From Planctomycetota bacterium (GTDB taxonomy: Bacteria > Planctomycetota > Planctomycetia > Planctomycetales > Planctomycetaceae): a stretch of DNA of 64,000 bases. The stretch is taken from assembly GCA_027618475.1 (NCBI GenBank), contig JAQCEJ010000008.1, positions 1 to 64,000 of the forward strand, read 5' to 3'. The position numbers and the translations under genes were made by a program. Of the stretch, positions 1 through 8,848 are shown one piece after another; position 1 is the first letter of the stretch, and each line of letters opens with the position of its first letter. The notes under the pieces are model-generated. The model was not told the origin of the DNA and ran no database searches. It saw nothing but the letters and a program-made list of their open reading frames with translations.

Positions 1-194
1 TCGCAGCTATACTCAGGGGCACGCCGTTTGGGTAGATTGTCCGGTGTGTGCCGGGCCTTGAACGGCTACTAGAATTGAAAGACGCCGATTTGTATTCGAT
101 GCAGTTTACGGAGTGAAATCTGGTGACCTGACTCGTTTCTCATCGCCTCGCGTTGGTTTTCGTTCACTGGGCGGGTATCATGAACGAGATGATT

Positions 195-290
195 CACTAC
201 AAGCAGTTACATAACCCTCTGGACGATGGAATTTTCGGGGCCATTGGTACGTTTACTCTGTCGCCAACCGGGTTATGAAACCAGTTCTAG
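195..290 (-). repeat. ~95-bp intergenic palindromic repeat, copy C
   Basis: Read on the minus strand this matches three other intergenic copies (40823-40917, 50908-51000, 57075-57165). Shared blocks are TAGAACTGGTTTCATAACC, TTGGCGACAG and ATCGTCCAGAGGGTTATG, in the same order and at similar spacing. The blocks GTTTCATAACC and GGTTATG form inverted arms around a variable core. It ends about 35 bases before the oxidoreductase start. The rest of 1-324 shows no convincing gene. Confidence 0.75.
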
Positions 291-324
291 TCATTCGCTT
301 CGCGCATTTGAAAGGAACCTCGAC

Positions 325-1650
325 ATGTCACAGCCTACGACTCGCCGACAGTTCTTGAAAACGTCTTCCGAATTCGCCGCGATGTCGGCGGCACTTTCTA
401 CCCTGGGAGGCGTCCACGTGTTTGGTGAAGAAAAACCGGCGAAGTTGCGGTTGGGAATTATCGGCTGCGGCGGGATTATGAATCATCACGTCTCGAACCT
501 CGCGGCGCGAAAGGCTCCGGTGTCGGTTGCCTGGTTCTGCGATATCGACCCGGCTCAGATCGAGCGCATCAGCGGGCATCTCGAAGGGTATCAGACGACG
601 GTTCCAAAGCAGACATACAAATACGAAGACGTAATCGCCGATAAAGACGTTGACGCAGTGATTATCGCCACGCCGCATCATTGGCATGCCCCGATCGCGA
701 TCGCCGCGATGCAGGAAGGGAAAGACGTCTATATCGAGAAACCGATTTCGCACGTCTACAACGAAGGGCACGCGATCATCGAAGCGGCGAATAAGTACAA
801 GCGCGTGGTGCAGCAGGGAAGCCAGATGCGATCGAGCCCGGTCACGGCGAAGGCTGAAAAACTGCTGAAGGAGGGAATCATCGGCGAAGTGAAAGTCGCC
901 CGCGCGTGGACGGCGGAAGTCCGCAACAACGTCGCTTCGGTTGCCGACAGTTCGCCTCCGGAGGGGGTCGATTACGACCGCTGGCTCGGCCCGGCTCCGA
1001 AGCGACCATTTAACAAGTATCGGTTTCATGCGACATGGCGCATGTTTCGCGATTACGGCAACGGGGAAATCGGCGACGACGGCATCCACGACATCGATAT
1101 GGCGTGCTGGGGCCTCGGCGTCACATCGGTTCCGAAGTTAATAACCGCTCGCGGGGGTTACATGCTGTCCGGTGAACGGGCCAGCGAATACCCCGATAAT
1201 ATGACCGTGACGTACGAATATCCCGATGGCCGTATGATCATTTACGAAAACTTGCCATTCACAAAATATGGCATGCACGGATTCGACAACGGCAACGTCT
1301 TTTATGGCACAAAAGGGTATATGGTCTTTTCGCGGCGCGGGGCTTTCAGCGTGTTCGATGAAAACAACAAACCCGGCCCGACCGAAGGACGAGAAATTCG
1401 CGGCAGCCGCGGTTATGACGAGCACATGGACAATTTTTTCGAGTGTATTCGTACGCGAAAACTAACGCGTGCCAACGCCGAGACCGCGCATCGTTCGTGC
1501 TCGCTGGTGCATTTCGGCGAGATTGCCTATCGCACGAAGGGGCAGTTGGAGTTCGACGCCAAGACCGAGCAGTTCGTCGATTGCGACGAAGCGAACGCGA
1601 TGCTGACGAAAGATTACCGCGATCCGTATCTGTTGCCGAATCTGGCGTGA
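325..1650 (+). CDS. Tat-exported Gfo/Idh/MocA family oxidoreductase
   Basis: A 441-residue NAD(P)-dependent oxidoreductase of the Gfo/Idh/MocA family, probably acting on a sugar or sugar derivative outside the cytoplasm. The ATG at 325 is preferred because AAAGGAACC lies just upstream and because it opens a Tat signal (twin Arg at residues 7-8, TRRQFLK) followed by a hydrophobic Ala-rich stretch. The Rossmann motif LGIIGCGG sits near residues 43-50 and the family EKP motif (DVYIEKP) at 138-140. Such secreted members are strongly expanded in Planctomycetes. The substrate cannot be read from sequence. Reading upstream to 226 would add a tail overlapping an intergenic repeat and bury the signal peptide. 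Confidence 0.9.
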   Translation: MSQPTTRRQFLKTSSEFAAMSAALSTLGGVHVFGEEKPAKLRLGIIGCGGIMNHHVSNLAARKAPVSVAWFCDIDPAQIERISGHLEGYQTTVPKQTYKYEDVIADKDVDAVIIATPHHWHAPIAIAAMQEGKDVYIEKPISHVYNEGHAIIEAANKYKRVVQQGSQMRSSPVTAKAEKLLKEGIIGEVKVARAWTAEVRNNVASVADSSPPEGVDYDRWLGPAPKRPFNKYRFHATWRMFRDYGNGEIGDDGIHDIDMACWGLGVTSVPKLITARGGYMLSGERASEYPDNMTVTYEYPDGRMIIYENLPFTKYGMHGFDNGNVFYGTKGYMVFSRRGAFSVFDENNKPGPTEGREIRGSRGYDEHMDNFFECIRTRKLTRANAETAHRSCSLVHFGEIAYRTKGQLEFDAKTEQFVDCDEANAMLTKDYRDPYLLPNLA

Positions 1651-1745
1651 GAATTCTTCTGCCGGAATAACAGGATTTCCAGTTGATGCGATCGTTCCGC
1701 AAATGAGCAGCGGTTAGCGAAAATTTTTCAACTTGCACTTGAACT

Positions 1746-1788
1746 TTGCTTTGCCATTTGTCTGTGCTGTACTATCTACATATTACAG
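1746..1788 (+). promoter_or_regulatory. Putative promoter and GntR operator palindrome
   Basis: An imperfect palindrome at 1767-1788 has arms CTGTA and TACAG and 9 of 11 complementary pairs overall. It ends 12 bases before the GntR start and overlaps a possible promoter: TTGCTT at 1746-1751, then an 18-base spacer, then TACTAT at 1770-1775. A GntR regulator often binds a palindrome in its own promoter, so autoregulation of the ABC operon is a reasonable inference. The exact promoter hexamers are uncertain. Confidence 0.4.
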
Positions 1789-1800
1789 TGGTACGGTAAC

Positions 1801-2196
1801 ATGCTCATCAACATCAACCCCACGAATGGACTGGCCGTTTACGACCAGATTGCCCGGCAGATCAAATTTGCCGTCGCCAATCGTGTGCTCCGGCCCGGCG
1901 ATCTGGTCCCGTCGGTCCGCGAACTCGCCAAAAATCTGGCGATCAATCCCAACACCGTTGCGCGGGCTTACCGCGAACTTCAGGCCGAACAGATCATCCA
2001 GACCGTCCGTGGCACGGGACTGGAAATCACCGTCGCGGCACCGGAAATCTGCCGTAATGCACGCCAAGAACTGATTCGCCTCCGCCTTCGCGAAGTTCTC
2101 GAAGAAGCCGGACGAAGCCAGTTGAGTCGGACGCAGGTCAAACAGCTTTTCGACAAAGAACTTTCGCAATACGACGAAACAGGGAACGCATCATGA
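1801..2196 (+). CDS. GntR family transcriptional regulator (YtrA-like)
   Basis: A 131-residue regulator with the N-terminal GntR winged helix (AVYDQIARQIKFAV, then PSVRELAKNLAINPNTVARAYREL). Only a short C-terminal tail follows, not a large effector domain. This size and arrangement is the YtrA subfamily, which usually controls ABC transporter operons. The stop overlaps the start of the next gene by four bases (ATGA), so it is translationally coupled to the ABC ATPase. A palindrome just upstream is a candidate autoregulatory operator. The inducing signal cannot be told; related regulators often respond to cell-envelope or antibiotic stress. Confidence 0.9.
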   Translation: MLININPTNGLAVYDQIARQIKFAVANRVLRPGDLVPSVRELAKNLAINPNTVARAYRELQAEQIIQTVRGTGLEITVAAPEICRNARQELIRLRLREVLEEAGRSQLSRTQVKQLFDKELSQYDETGNAS

Positions 2197-3143
2197 ACCC
2201 GGTTTTCCATTTCGACAAGGTCACGAAACGATTCGGCGCGCAAGTCGCCCTCGATGAATTCACGCTCGCAGGCGAACCAGGAAGCGTCATCGCGCTGCTC
2301 GGTGAAAACGGAGCCGGCAAGACGACAGCGATTCGCATTCTGCTCGGTCTGCTCGAACCCGATGAAGGCGCGGCTCAGGTCTACGGCCTCGACAGCCGGA
2401 CGATGGGACAGGAGATTCGCCGTCGCGTCGGTTACGTTCCCGATCGACCCGTTCTTTACGACTGGATGACCGTCAGCGAAGCAGGCTGGTTTGTCGCCGG
2501 GTTTTACGATGCGACGTACATCGGCCGCTATATGGATCTCATCGCGCGGTACGACTTGCCGGTTGATAAGAAAATCAAATCGCTTTCGAAGGGGATGCGG
2601 GCGAAAGTTTCGCTCGCTCTGGCGATGGCCCATCATCCCGACTTGCTCGTGCTCGATGAACCGACATCGGGATTGGACCCGATGGTCCGCCGACAGTTTC
2701 TCGAAAGTATGGTCGACGTCGCCGCCGAGGGACGCACGGTGATCCTCTCCAGCCATCAGATCGCCGAAGTCGAGCGTGTCGCCGACGTCGTGGCGATCTT
2801 AAAAAGGGGGAAACTTCAGCTCGTCGCAAAACTCGAAGATCTGAAGCGAGAAGTCGTCGAATTGACGATTTCCCTCGCCGAAGAATCGCACCCCCTCCCC
2901 GATATTCCCGCGACGATTCTCAGCCGTATGAAAGTCGACCGTCAATGGCGACTGCTGGTCCGCAACGCCGACCCCGATTGGATCACGCACTGGCAGACAG
3001 ATAAGTCGCTCCCCGCCGTCGACGTGCGGACGCCGTCATTGGAGGAATTCTTTCTCGGTTACATGCGGAACGGGTCGGAAGAGCGCGTGGGAGAGAGGGG
3101 GAGTGGGAGAGTGGAAGATAAGACGAACAGCCCCGTCAGTTAG
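2193..3143 (+). CDS. ABC transporter ATP-binding protein
   Basis: A 316-residue ATPase subunit of an ABC-2 type exporter. Walker A is GENGAGKTT at residues 37-45, the signature is LSKGM at 131-135, Walker B is LLVLDE at 151-156, and a switch His (SSHQ) follows. It sits between the GntR regulator, which it overlaps, and a large permease, so the three form one operon. The last 20 or so residues, after the FFLGYMRNG region, are encoded by a purine-rich repetitive stretch (GAGAGAGGGGGAGTGGGAGA) and look like a late addition. The exported substrate is unknown. Confidence 0.93.
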   Translation: MNPVFHFDKVTKRFGAQVALDEFTLAGEPGSVIALLGENGAGKTTAIRILLGLLEPDEGAAQVYGLDSRTMGQEIRRRVGYVPDRPVLYDWMTVSEAGWFVAGFYDATYIGRYMDLIARYDLPVDKKIKSLSKGMRAKVSLALAMAHHPDLLVLDEPTSGLDPMVRRQFLESMVDVAAEGRTVILSSHQIAEVERVADVVAILKRGKLQLVAKLEDLKREVVELTISLAEESHPLPDIPATILSRMKVDRQWRLLVRNADPDWITHWQTDKSLPAVDVRTPSLEEFFLGYMRNGSEERVGERGSGRVEDKTNSPVS

Positions 3144-3172
3144 CCGCGACGCATCGCGGAGCGCTAGCCATT
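3131..3172. repeat. REP-like hairpin element at end of the ABC ATPase gene
   Basis: CCGCGA-cgca-TCGCGG (3144-3159) forms a compact hairpin flanked by TTAGC and GCTAGCC. It overlaps the stop codon of the ABC ATPase and lies in the 64-base gap before the permease start. No second copy was seen in this window. It could be a palindromic repeat, a processing site or chance. Confidence 0.35.
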
Positions 3173-3207
3173 CCCAGAAAACGTACCACCATCACGAAGC
3201 AACGATC

Positions 3208-6099
3208 ATGCACAACCAAATCTTCTGGCGATTGATCTGGAAAGAATACCGCGTACAACGCGGGTTATGGATGGGCGTGGTGGTGCTTGCCTTGTTCGTG
3301 CAGGCCGTGATGTTGGCGGTGCTTAATAACGAACGCGAAGTCATTGCGGGCTTGTATAGTGTGGCGTGGTTGTTGCCGATTCTGTATGCGCTGGCATCGA
3401 GTGCCGTGCTGTTTGCCGCTGAGAAAGAAGAGGGGACGTTCGAACTTCTGCGCACACTTCCGGTCACGCCGCTGCGATTGTTTTTCGGGAAAATGTGTTT
3501 CTGTCTGGTGACATGCCTGGCGATGATTTTGTTCTTGAACGTGCTGGCGTTCGTGCTGGCATCTGGTCACACTCCGTCGATCAGCTGGCACGACACGACC
3601 AATCTGGCGGAATTCTTCCCCGCCGTGCTCGTCGTCGGTGTCTTCTTTTCGCTGATGATGAATCGCGTGCTCAATGTGCTCGTCGCCACGGTTATTACCG
3701 TTCTGGTACTCAATTTGAATGATTTGCATCTATTCAAATGCTCCGGGATAGCGGCATTTCTCTTCGCCGATGTCTGGCTGGTGCGGCGGTGGTTTCTCGA
3801 CGAGTCGCTGGTACGCGAAACTGCCGGTTATTTTCTCGAAGGGATCAAGCTCCCTGTTACCGTCAGGAAGACGTCGGGACTGACGCACACAAAAACCGAG
3901 ACCTCTCCCTGGTGGTGGCGCACGTGGAAACGATCGCTCTGGCTCGAATACCGTCACGCCCGGCGGACAATCTTTGTCTGGATTCCGTTATCGTTGTTGC
4001 TGATCGCAATATCGGGGATGACGTATCGATTCATCGGCGTCGATTTCTCTTACATCATCATTCCACTTGCACCGTTTTTTCTGGGGCTTGCCGTGTTTCG
4101 CGGGCATCAGCACGATGGTCGTATTCGGTTTTTGACGGAGCAAGGCATACCGCCACAGTTGGTCTGGTTGAATTGTCAACTGGTGTGGGGAGGGTTGATA
4201 GGCATCATGCTGGTGATCGTATGGGGATTAACTTCCAATTTTCATCTGGCCGGAGGAGGTGTCGTTGAAACCCTTGCGTATCGCGCGACAGGTTTCTCCG
4301 GAACCGATGCGTATTTCCACCTTGCATATCAATACGCCAGTGTCATACGGCAATATGGGTTTTTACTCAACAATGATTTTCACAATTACTGGCGTGATTT
4401 TGGAACGGCCGAATACACGAATTATATGGTTCGCTTCTACGTCTGGTGGGCCGTCGTTGCGTATCTGGCAGGGCAACTCTGTTCGTTCAGGTTCTCACGG
4501 ACGGTCTTAGCCACGGTCGCGGGAATGATTCTCGCGACGATGGGTTGCCTCTGGTTGTCGTTGATGGATGGTTTGCCGGTACCGCTCGGCTTGTCGCTTG
4601 CACCGATTCTGGTTTTCTGGACGGTTTTGTCATTCGTCGGACTTCGCCGCTGGTCGTTGGGGGTCAGCACGGTAAGAACCAAACTGCGCACCGCCGCGAT
4701 TTTTATCGGATTTCATGCGATCGTTATCGTGACAGTGATTGTCTATCGTATTCAGCAAGTCCCCTCTGATCGGATAATCGAGGATTGGGTTGCCGAGGTT
4801 ACCGGTTCCGCCGCTCGGTTACATAAGCCTGGGGAACCCATCACCGCCTCCCAACAGTTATACCTGCAAGTCGACAGCCTCGTGCAAAATCCGCGCGTCG
4901 GCAGCTGGTGGGATGAGGCGAATCGTTACAAAAGCGCAGCGTGGTTTGAAGAGCACGAAGACGCTGTTCCGCCACTGCTTGAAGCGATTCGTGCGAACGA
5001 AGTCCCCAATCCGAATAACCTATCGTCTTTCGCGATCACTCGGTTCAAAGACCTGCTACTGCAATCGGGACTACAATTGACCAACGCAGGCCAACTCGAC
5101 GAAGCCCTCGAACGGTATGGTGAGGTGTTGAAATTCGCCGAACTGGCTGCGTTGTCCGATCAGACATATGAATCAGTTCGCGATGAATACCTGCAAAACT
5201 GGCACATCGGATTTGGCAGGGAAGACATGGTCTACGAGCATCTGCTGAGATGGGCCGCGCATGTCGATCAGACACCGGAACGAATTCGCCGCGCGATATT
5301 GCTCGTAGCGAAGCACGACGCTTCGTATCCTACAATCGATGAGGCGTGGCAAACGGCCTATCACCGATTGCGAGATCGAACCAGCGAAAATGGCGGCAGT
5401 TTCCACAGCGACCCCATGAAGATGTTTCTAACGCTCCCCTGGGAAAAAACGCGATTGCTGCGAATTATGGATGGGGAAGCATTTATGCGGGCTCAAAGCC
5501 TATCGCAACTGGAAAAGCGAGACGTGTTGACCCATCCCCGGTGGCGCATCGCCTGGAGCGAAATTCTCTACGAAATGCGATACGCCAATTTTGGTTGGGG
5601 AAAGTTCCAAATTGGTCTTGCCCGCGACGGTGTCGCTTATAGAAACGTCAGTGATATTCGCGTTGATTTTGAGTCTTTGTTCGAATCGTATATTCGCCAC
5701 ACGACCGTTTACCGTGTCTGCCGACTACGGTTGGAACTTCTGGCATTGCGCCAAGAACAGGGAAAACTGCCCGAACAACTGACGGCTACACTGCCGACGT
5801 TGAAACCAATCGATCTGATCGATCCCTGGAGCGGAAATGAATTCGGTTATTATCCGAACGGCATTCCGCAATCGTTTCGATGTCATAATGACGAATACGT
5901 CGAGGCGGCGACCCCTTTTCTCTGGAGCGTCACGCGCGAAGATCGAGCTCTTATCGCCGAGAAAGGGGATCAGTCTCTTCAGTTCATCGCGGTCAGCGGT
6001 AAGAACGATTATCGATATCGAATGTATTTAAACGAAAACCCCGAAACGTCACCGTTGTATCGACACGACGGGATGTTCCCGATTCCAGAGGCGAAATGA
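3208..6099 (+). CDS. ABC-2 type permease with large C-terminal domain
   Basis: A 963-residue membrane protein. The first roughly 540 residues carry many hydrophobic segments in two blocks, each beginning with a similar amphipathic stretch (FWRLIWKEYRVQRG and SLWLEYRHARR), which suggests duplicated six-helix ABC-2 permease halves. The final ~400 residues, after a last helix around FIGFHAIVIVTVIVY, are soluble and rich in helices. The ATG at 3208 begins MHNQIFW; the frame stays open upstream to 3103 but only as a reading through the ATPase gene tail. It follows the ATPase in the GntR operon. The function of the C-terminal part is not recognised. Confidence 0.8.
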   Translation: MHNQIFWRLIWKEYRVQRGLWMGVVVLALFVQAVMLAVLNNEREVIAGLYSVAWLLPILYALASSAVLFAAEKEEGTFELLRTLPVTPLRLFFGKMCFCLVTCLAMILFLNVLAFVLASGHTPSISWHDTTNLAEFFPAVLVVGVFFSLMMNRVLNVLVATVITVLVLNLNDLHLFKCSGIAAFLFADVWLVRRWFLDESLVRETAGYFLEGIKLPVTVRKTSGLTHTKTETSPWWWRTWKRSLWLEYRHARRTIFVWIPLSLLLIAISGMTYRFIGVDFSYIIIPLAPFFLGLAVFRGHQHDGRIRFLTEQGIPPQLVWLNCQLVWGGLIGIMLVIVWGLTSNFHLAGGGVVETLAYRATGFSGTDAYFHLAYQYASVIRQYGFLLNNDFHNYWRDFGTAEYTNYMVRFYVWWAVVAYLAGQLCSFRFSRTVLATVAGMILATMGCLWLSLMDGLPVPLGLSLAPILVFWTVLSFVGLRRWSLGVSTVRTKLRTAAIFIGFHAIVIVTVIVYRIQQVPSDRIIEDWVAEVTGSAARLHKPGEPITASQQLYLQVDSLVQNPRVGSWWDEANRYKSAAWFEEHEDAVPPLLEAIRANEVPNPNNLSSFAITRFKDLLLQSGLQLTNAGQLDEALERYGEVLKFAELAALSDQTYESVRDEYLQNWHIGFGREDMVYEHLLRWAAHVDQTPERIRRAILLVAKHDASYPTIDEAWQTAYHRLRDRTSENGGSFHSDPMKMFLTLPWEKTRLLRIMDGEAFMRAQSLSQLEKRDVLTHPRWRIAWSEILYEMRYANFGWGKFQIGLARDGVAYRNVSDIRVDFESLFESYIRHTTVYRVCRLRLELLALRQEQGKLPEQLTATLPTLKPIDLIDPWSGNEFGYYPNGIPQSFRCHNDEYVEAATPFLWSVTREDRALIAEKGDQSLQFIAVSGKNDYRYRMYLNENPETSPLYRHDGMFPIPEAK

Positions 6100-6242
6100 G
6101 AACGATCAAGAAATGTGGCTGAATTCCGCCACTTCACAGCCCTCACTTGATGTGATAGATTGAGTAGAAGAAGTATTGATTGACCGTCCGTCGATAACAA
6201 TATTATCTCAATACAATAACATCAGTCGCGGGTATTTCCGTT

Positions 6243-7655
6243 ATGTGGCAACTCAACAGTCAACCGTTTCGGCATCGCGGCACATGGACGCGGCGGGAAA
6301 TGCTGCGTGCCGGGTCGCTGCTGCTCGGCGGACTGTCGCTTGCTGATCTCTTGAAAAATCAGGCGCAGGCTGAAGTCGGTGGACAAGCGAAGCATTGCAT
6401 CTTCGTCTTCCTCAACGGGGGACCGGCTCAGCTCGATACGTTCGATATGAAGCCTGAGGCTCCGGACGGAATTCGCGGGCCGTACAAGCCAATCACCACG
6501 AATGTGCCGGGGATCGAAATCACCGAATTGCTCCCGAAGTTGTCGCGGCTCGCCGACAAGTACGCGATCCTGCGTTCGGCAACGCATCATCTTTCGGCTC
6601 ACAACAGCAGTGCGGCCTATGCGCTCAGCGGCCATTCTCCGGGGACCGATGCGAACATCTTTCCCACGCCGATGGATCATCCGACATACAGTGCAATTGT
6701 CTCGAAGCTGAAACCGTCGGAGAATGCAATGCCGAGTTCGGTGCTCACGCCTCGGCTGTTGTTCGACATGGGCTTCCCCACACCGAGCGCCGGTGGCGGG
6801 TGGCTGGGTCAGTCGTACGATCCGTTTCCCGTGGCGCGAAACCGCATGATGAACCGCGCACCGAAATGGGAGGGGAAACTCCCCCCTCCTGAGGGGCTTA
6901 AACTCCTTGAAGGCTTGAACGCACAGCGTCTGCACAGCCGGAAATCGTTGCTGTCGGATATCGACGCTGCCTTCGAGACCGCCGATCGTAAGGCGGAATT
7001 CACAAGTCTTGAAACCTACCAGGAACAGGCGCTCAATCTCATACTCGCTTCAGAATGTCAGGCGGCATTCGACGTCAGTCTCGAACCCCCTGAGATGCAC
7101 GATCGATACGGACGGTTCGAGATGGGACAAGTCCTGCTTCTCTCGCGGCGATTAATCGAAGCGGGCGTTCGATTCGTGACAGCCAACGCCGTGTCGAATC
7201 CCGAAAACACAGGCCTCTCGCCATTCCAGATATGGGACACGCACTTCGATCACTTCCGTCTATACAACGACAACCTGATGCCAGAACTCGATCAGGCGCT
7301 TTCAGCACTCATCACCGATCTTGACGAGCGCGGCCTGCTTGACGAGACGCTGGTGATCGTCATGGGTGAGATGGGTCGTACGCCGACCATCAACAAAAAC
7401 AAAGACGGTGGCCGCGATCACTGGGGTCAGGCGTATTCAGTATTGTGGGCCGGGGGTGGCATTCGCGGCGGCCAGGTTCATGGTTCAACCGACAAGCATG
7501 CTGCGTCGGTCAAGGATTTTCCCGCCAGACCCGACGACATCGCCGCGACGATTTTCGAGTCGCTCGGCATTTCGCACGAGACGGCGCTTAAAGATGTCGC
7601 CGGACGACCTCATCCCATTACGGACGGCAAGCCGATCGAACAATTGCTCGGTTAG
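6243..7655 (+). CDS. DUF1501 family protein (sulfatase-like fold)
   Basis: A 470-residue protein of the DUF1501 family, abundant in Planctomycetes and structurally related to alkaline phosphatases and sulfatases. The N terminus has a Tat-like start (TRREMLRAGSLLLGGLSLADLL). FVFLNGGPAQLDTFDMKP, HLSAHNSSAAYALSG and the late MGEMGRTPTIN...GGRDHWG are typical of the family. In many planctomycetes such a gene pairs with a DUF1549/DUF1553 cytochrome protein, but no such partner is adjacent here. Probably secreted; the catalytic activity is unproven for the family. Confidence 0.9.
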   Translation: MWQLNSQPFRHRGTWTRREMLRAGSLLLGGLSLADLLKNQAQAEVGGQAKHCIFVFLNGGPAQLDTFDMKPEAPDGIRGPYKPITTNVPGIEITELLPKLSRLADKYAILRSATHHLSAHNSSAAYALSGHSPGTDANIFPTPMDHPTYSAIVSKLKPSENAMPSSVLTPRLLFDMGFPTPSAGGGWLGQSYDPFPVARNRMMNRAPKWEGKLPPPEGLKLLEGLNAQRLHSRKSLLSDIDAAFETADRKAEFTSLETYQEQALNLILASECQAAFDVSLEPPEMHDRYGRFEMGQVLLLSRRLIEAGVRFVTANAVSNPENTGLSPFQIWDTHFDHFRLYNDNLMPELDQALSALITDLDERGLLDETLVIVMGEMGRTPTINKNKDGGRDHWGQAYSVLWAGGGIRGGQVHGSTDKHAASVKDFPARPDDIAATIFESLGISHETALKDVAGRPHPITDGKPIEQLLG

Positions 7656-7749
7656 GCCGCGCCATCCGATTCTCTCGCGATTGAAGTTTCGCGCGCATCA
7701 TGCGAAGATAAACACCCATTGATGCATTGGCCTTCTCGCGGAGATTGTT

Positions 7750-8814
7750 ATGTATTCGCTCATGCTAATTGCAGCGATGATCGGGATCGGACTCGAACGA
7801 CCTGACGTCGAATTCAAAATTTTTCAGTTCCCTGCGGACCAGATTCCGCGTATCGACGGCGAGACCGGCGACTGGAGTATTGTCCCCGATTCGTACGCCA
7901 TCGGCACCGAAGAACTGCGTGAAACGGTGATGGGTATTGACGACAAATTCGACAAGCAAGACCTCGATGTCAACGTTATAGTCGGGTGGGTCAAGGGGCT
8001 CAATCACCTCTATATTCTCTACGAAGCGACCGACGACTACTGGGATTTCTCTCGAGGAGATCTGCACAACGACATCTTCGAGCTCGTCATCGATGGAGAT
8101 CGTTCGGGGGGGCCGTTCATTCGCCAGATGCATCCCGATGAGAAACTCCGCGATAAACTCGAAACGCATTTTCTGTATCATGGCGTGCATGCACAAAACT
8201 ATCACATCTTTACGCCGGCCGAGGGAAAAGACTGGACGATGGTCTGGGGCTCGCAGCCGTGGATCAAGGATCTTCCCTATGCGAATGCCGCGTACAAGTA
8301 CGATTTCAAGCCGGGAGAAAGCGGTAAGCTCGTGCTGGAGTTTTTTGTGACGCCGTTCGACCATGCTCCGCCCGACAAGTCGAAAGCCGTACCGACGCCG
8401 TTGGAAGAGGACAAAGTGATCGGTATGTCTTGGGCGATTCTCGATTATGACGACGTCGAATCGAAGACCTACGACGCCTTCTGGAATCTCTCTCACAAAA
8501 CCGAAATGTACGGCGATGCCGACGATCTCGTCGCCTTTCGCCTGATGCCGCTGGAAGAATCGTTGAGAAAACCGATCAAAGCCGACTGGGCATTTACGGT
8601 CGTCAGCGTAGACGATCGCACGGTTGTGTTTCGCGATCAATCGTTCGGCGAGATTACATCATATCGCTGGGAGTTTGGCGACGGAGAAACGTCGACAGAA
8701 AAAAATCCGACACATCGGTTTGAAAAGCCGGGAGAATTTATTGTCACGCTCTTTATTGAAGGACCGAAGGGAAAGTCCCGCCGTGCGAAAATCTGGGACG
8801 TGACGTTGCCATAA
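7750..8814 (+). CDS. Secreted protein with CBM9-like and PKD domains
   Basis: A 354-residue protein. A short hydrophobic start (MYSLMLIAAMIGIGL) is followed by a region resembling family 9-like carbohydrate-binding domains (RIDGETGDWS, then YILYEATDDYWDFSRGDLHN and FELVIDGDRSGG). From about residue 280 it has a PKD domain (SYRWEFGDGETSTEKNPTHRF). It lies 95 bases after the DUF1501 gene and 34 before the sugar dehydrogenase-cytochrome gene, so it probably belongs to the same extracellular carbohydrate set. No enzyme active site was recognised; a binding or adhesion role is likely. Confidence 0.7.
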   Translation: MYSLMLIAAMIGIGLERPDVEFKIFQFPADQIPRIDGETGDWSIVPDSYAIGTEELRETVMGIDDKFDKQDLDVNVIVGWVKGLNHLYILYEATDDYWDFSRGDLHNDIFELVIDGDRSGGPFIRQMHPDEKLRDKLETHFLYHGVHAQNYHIFTPAEGKDWTMVWGSQPWIKDLPYANAAYKYDFKPGESGKLVLEFFVTPFDHAPPDKSKAVPTPLEEDKVIGMSWAILDYDDVESKTYDAFWNLSHKTEMYGDADDLVAFRLMPLEESLRKPIKADWAFTVVSVDDRTVVFRDQSFGEITSYRWEFGDGETSTEKNPTHRFEKPGEFIVTLFIEGPKGKSRRAKIWDVTLP

Positions 8815-8848
8815 CGTATTTTTCATTCGAAATGAAAGCCGGAATCAC

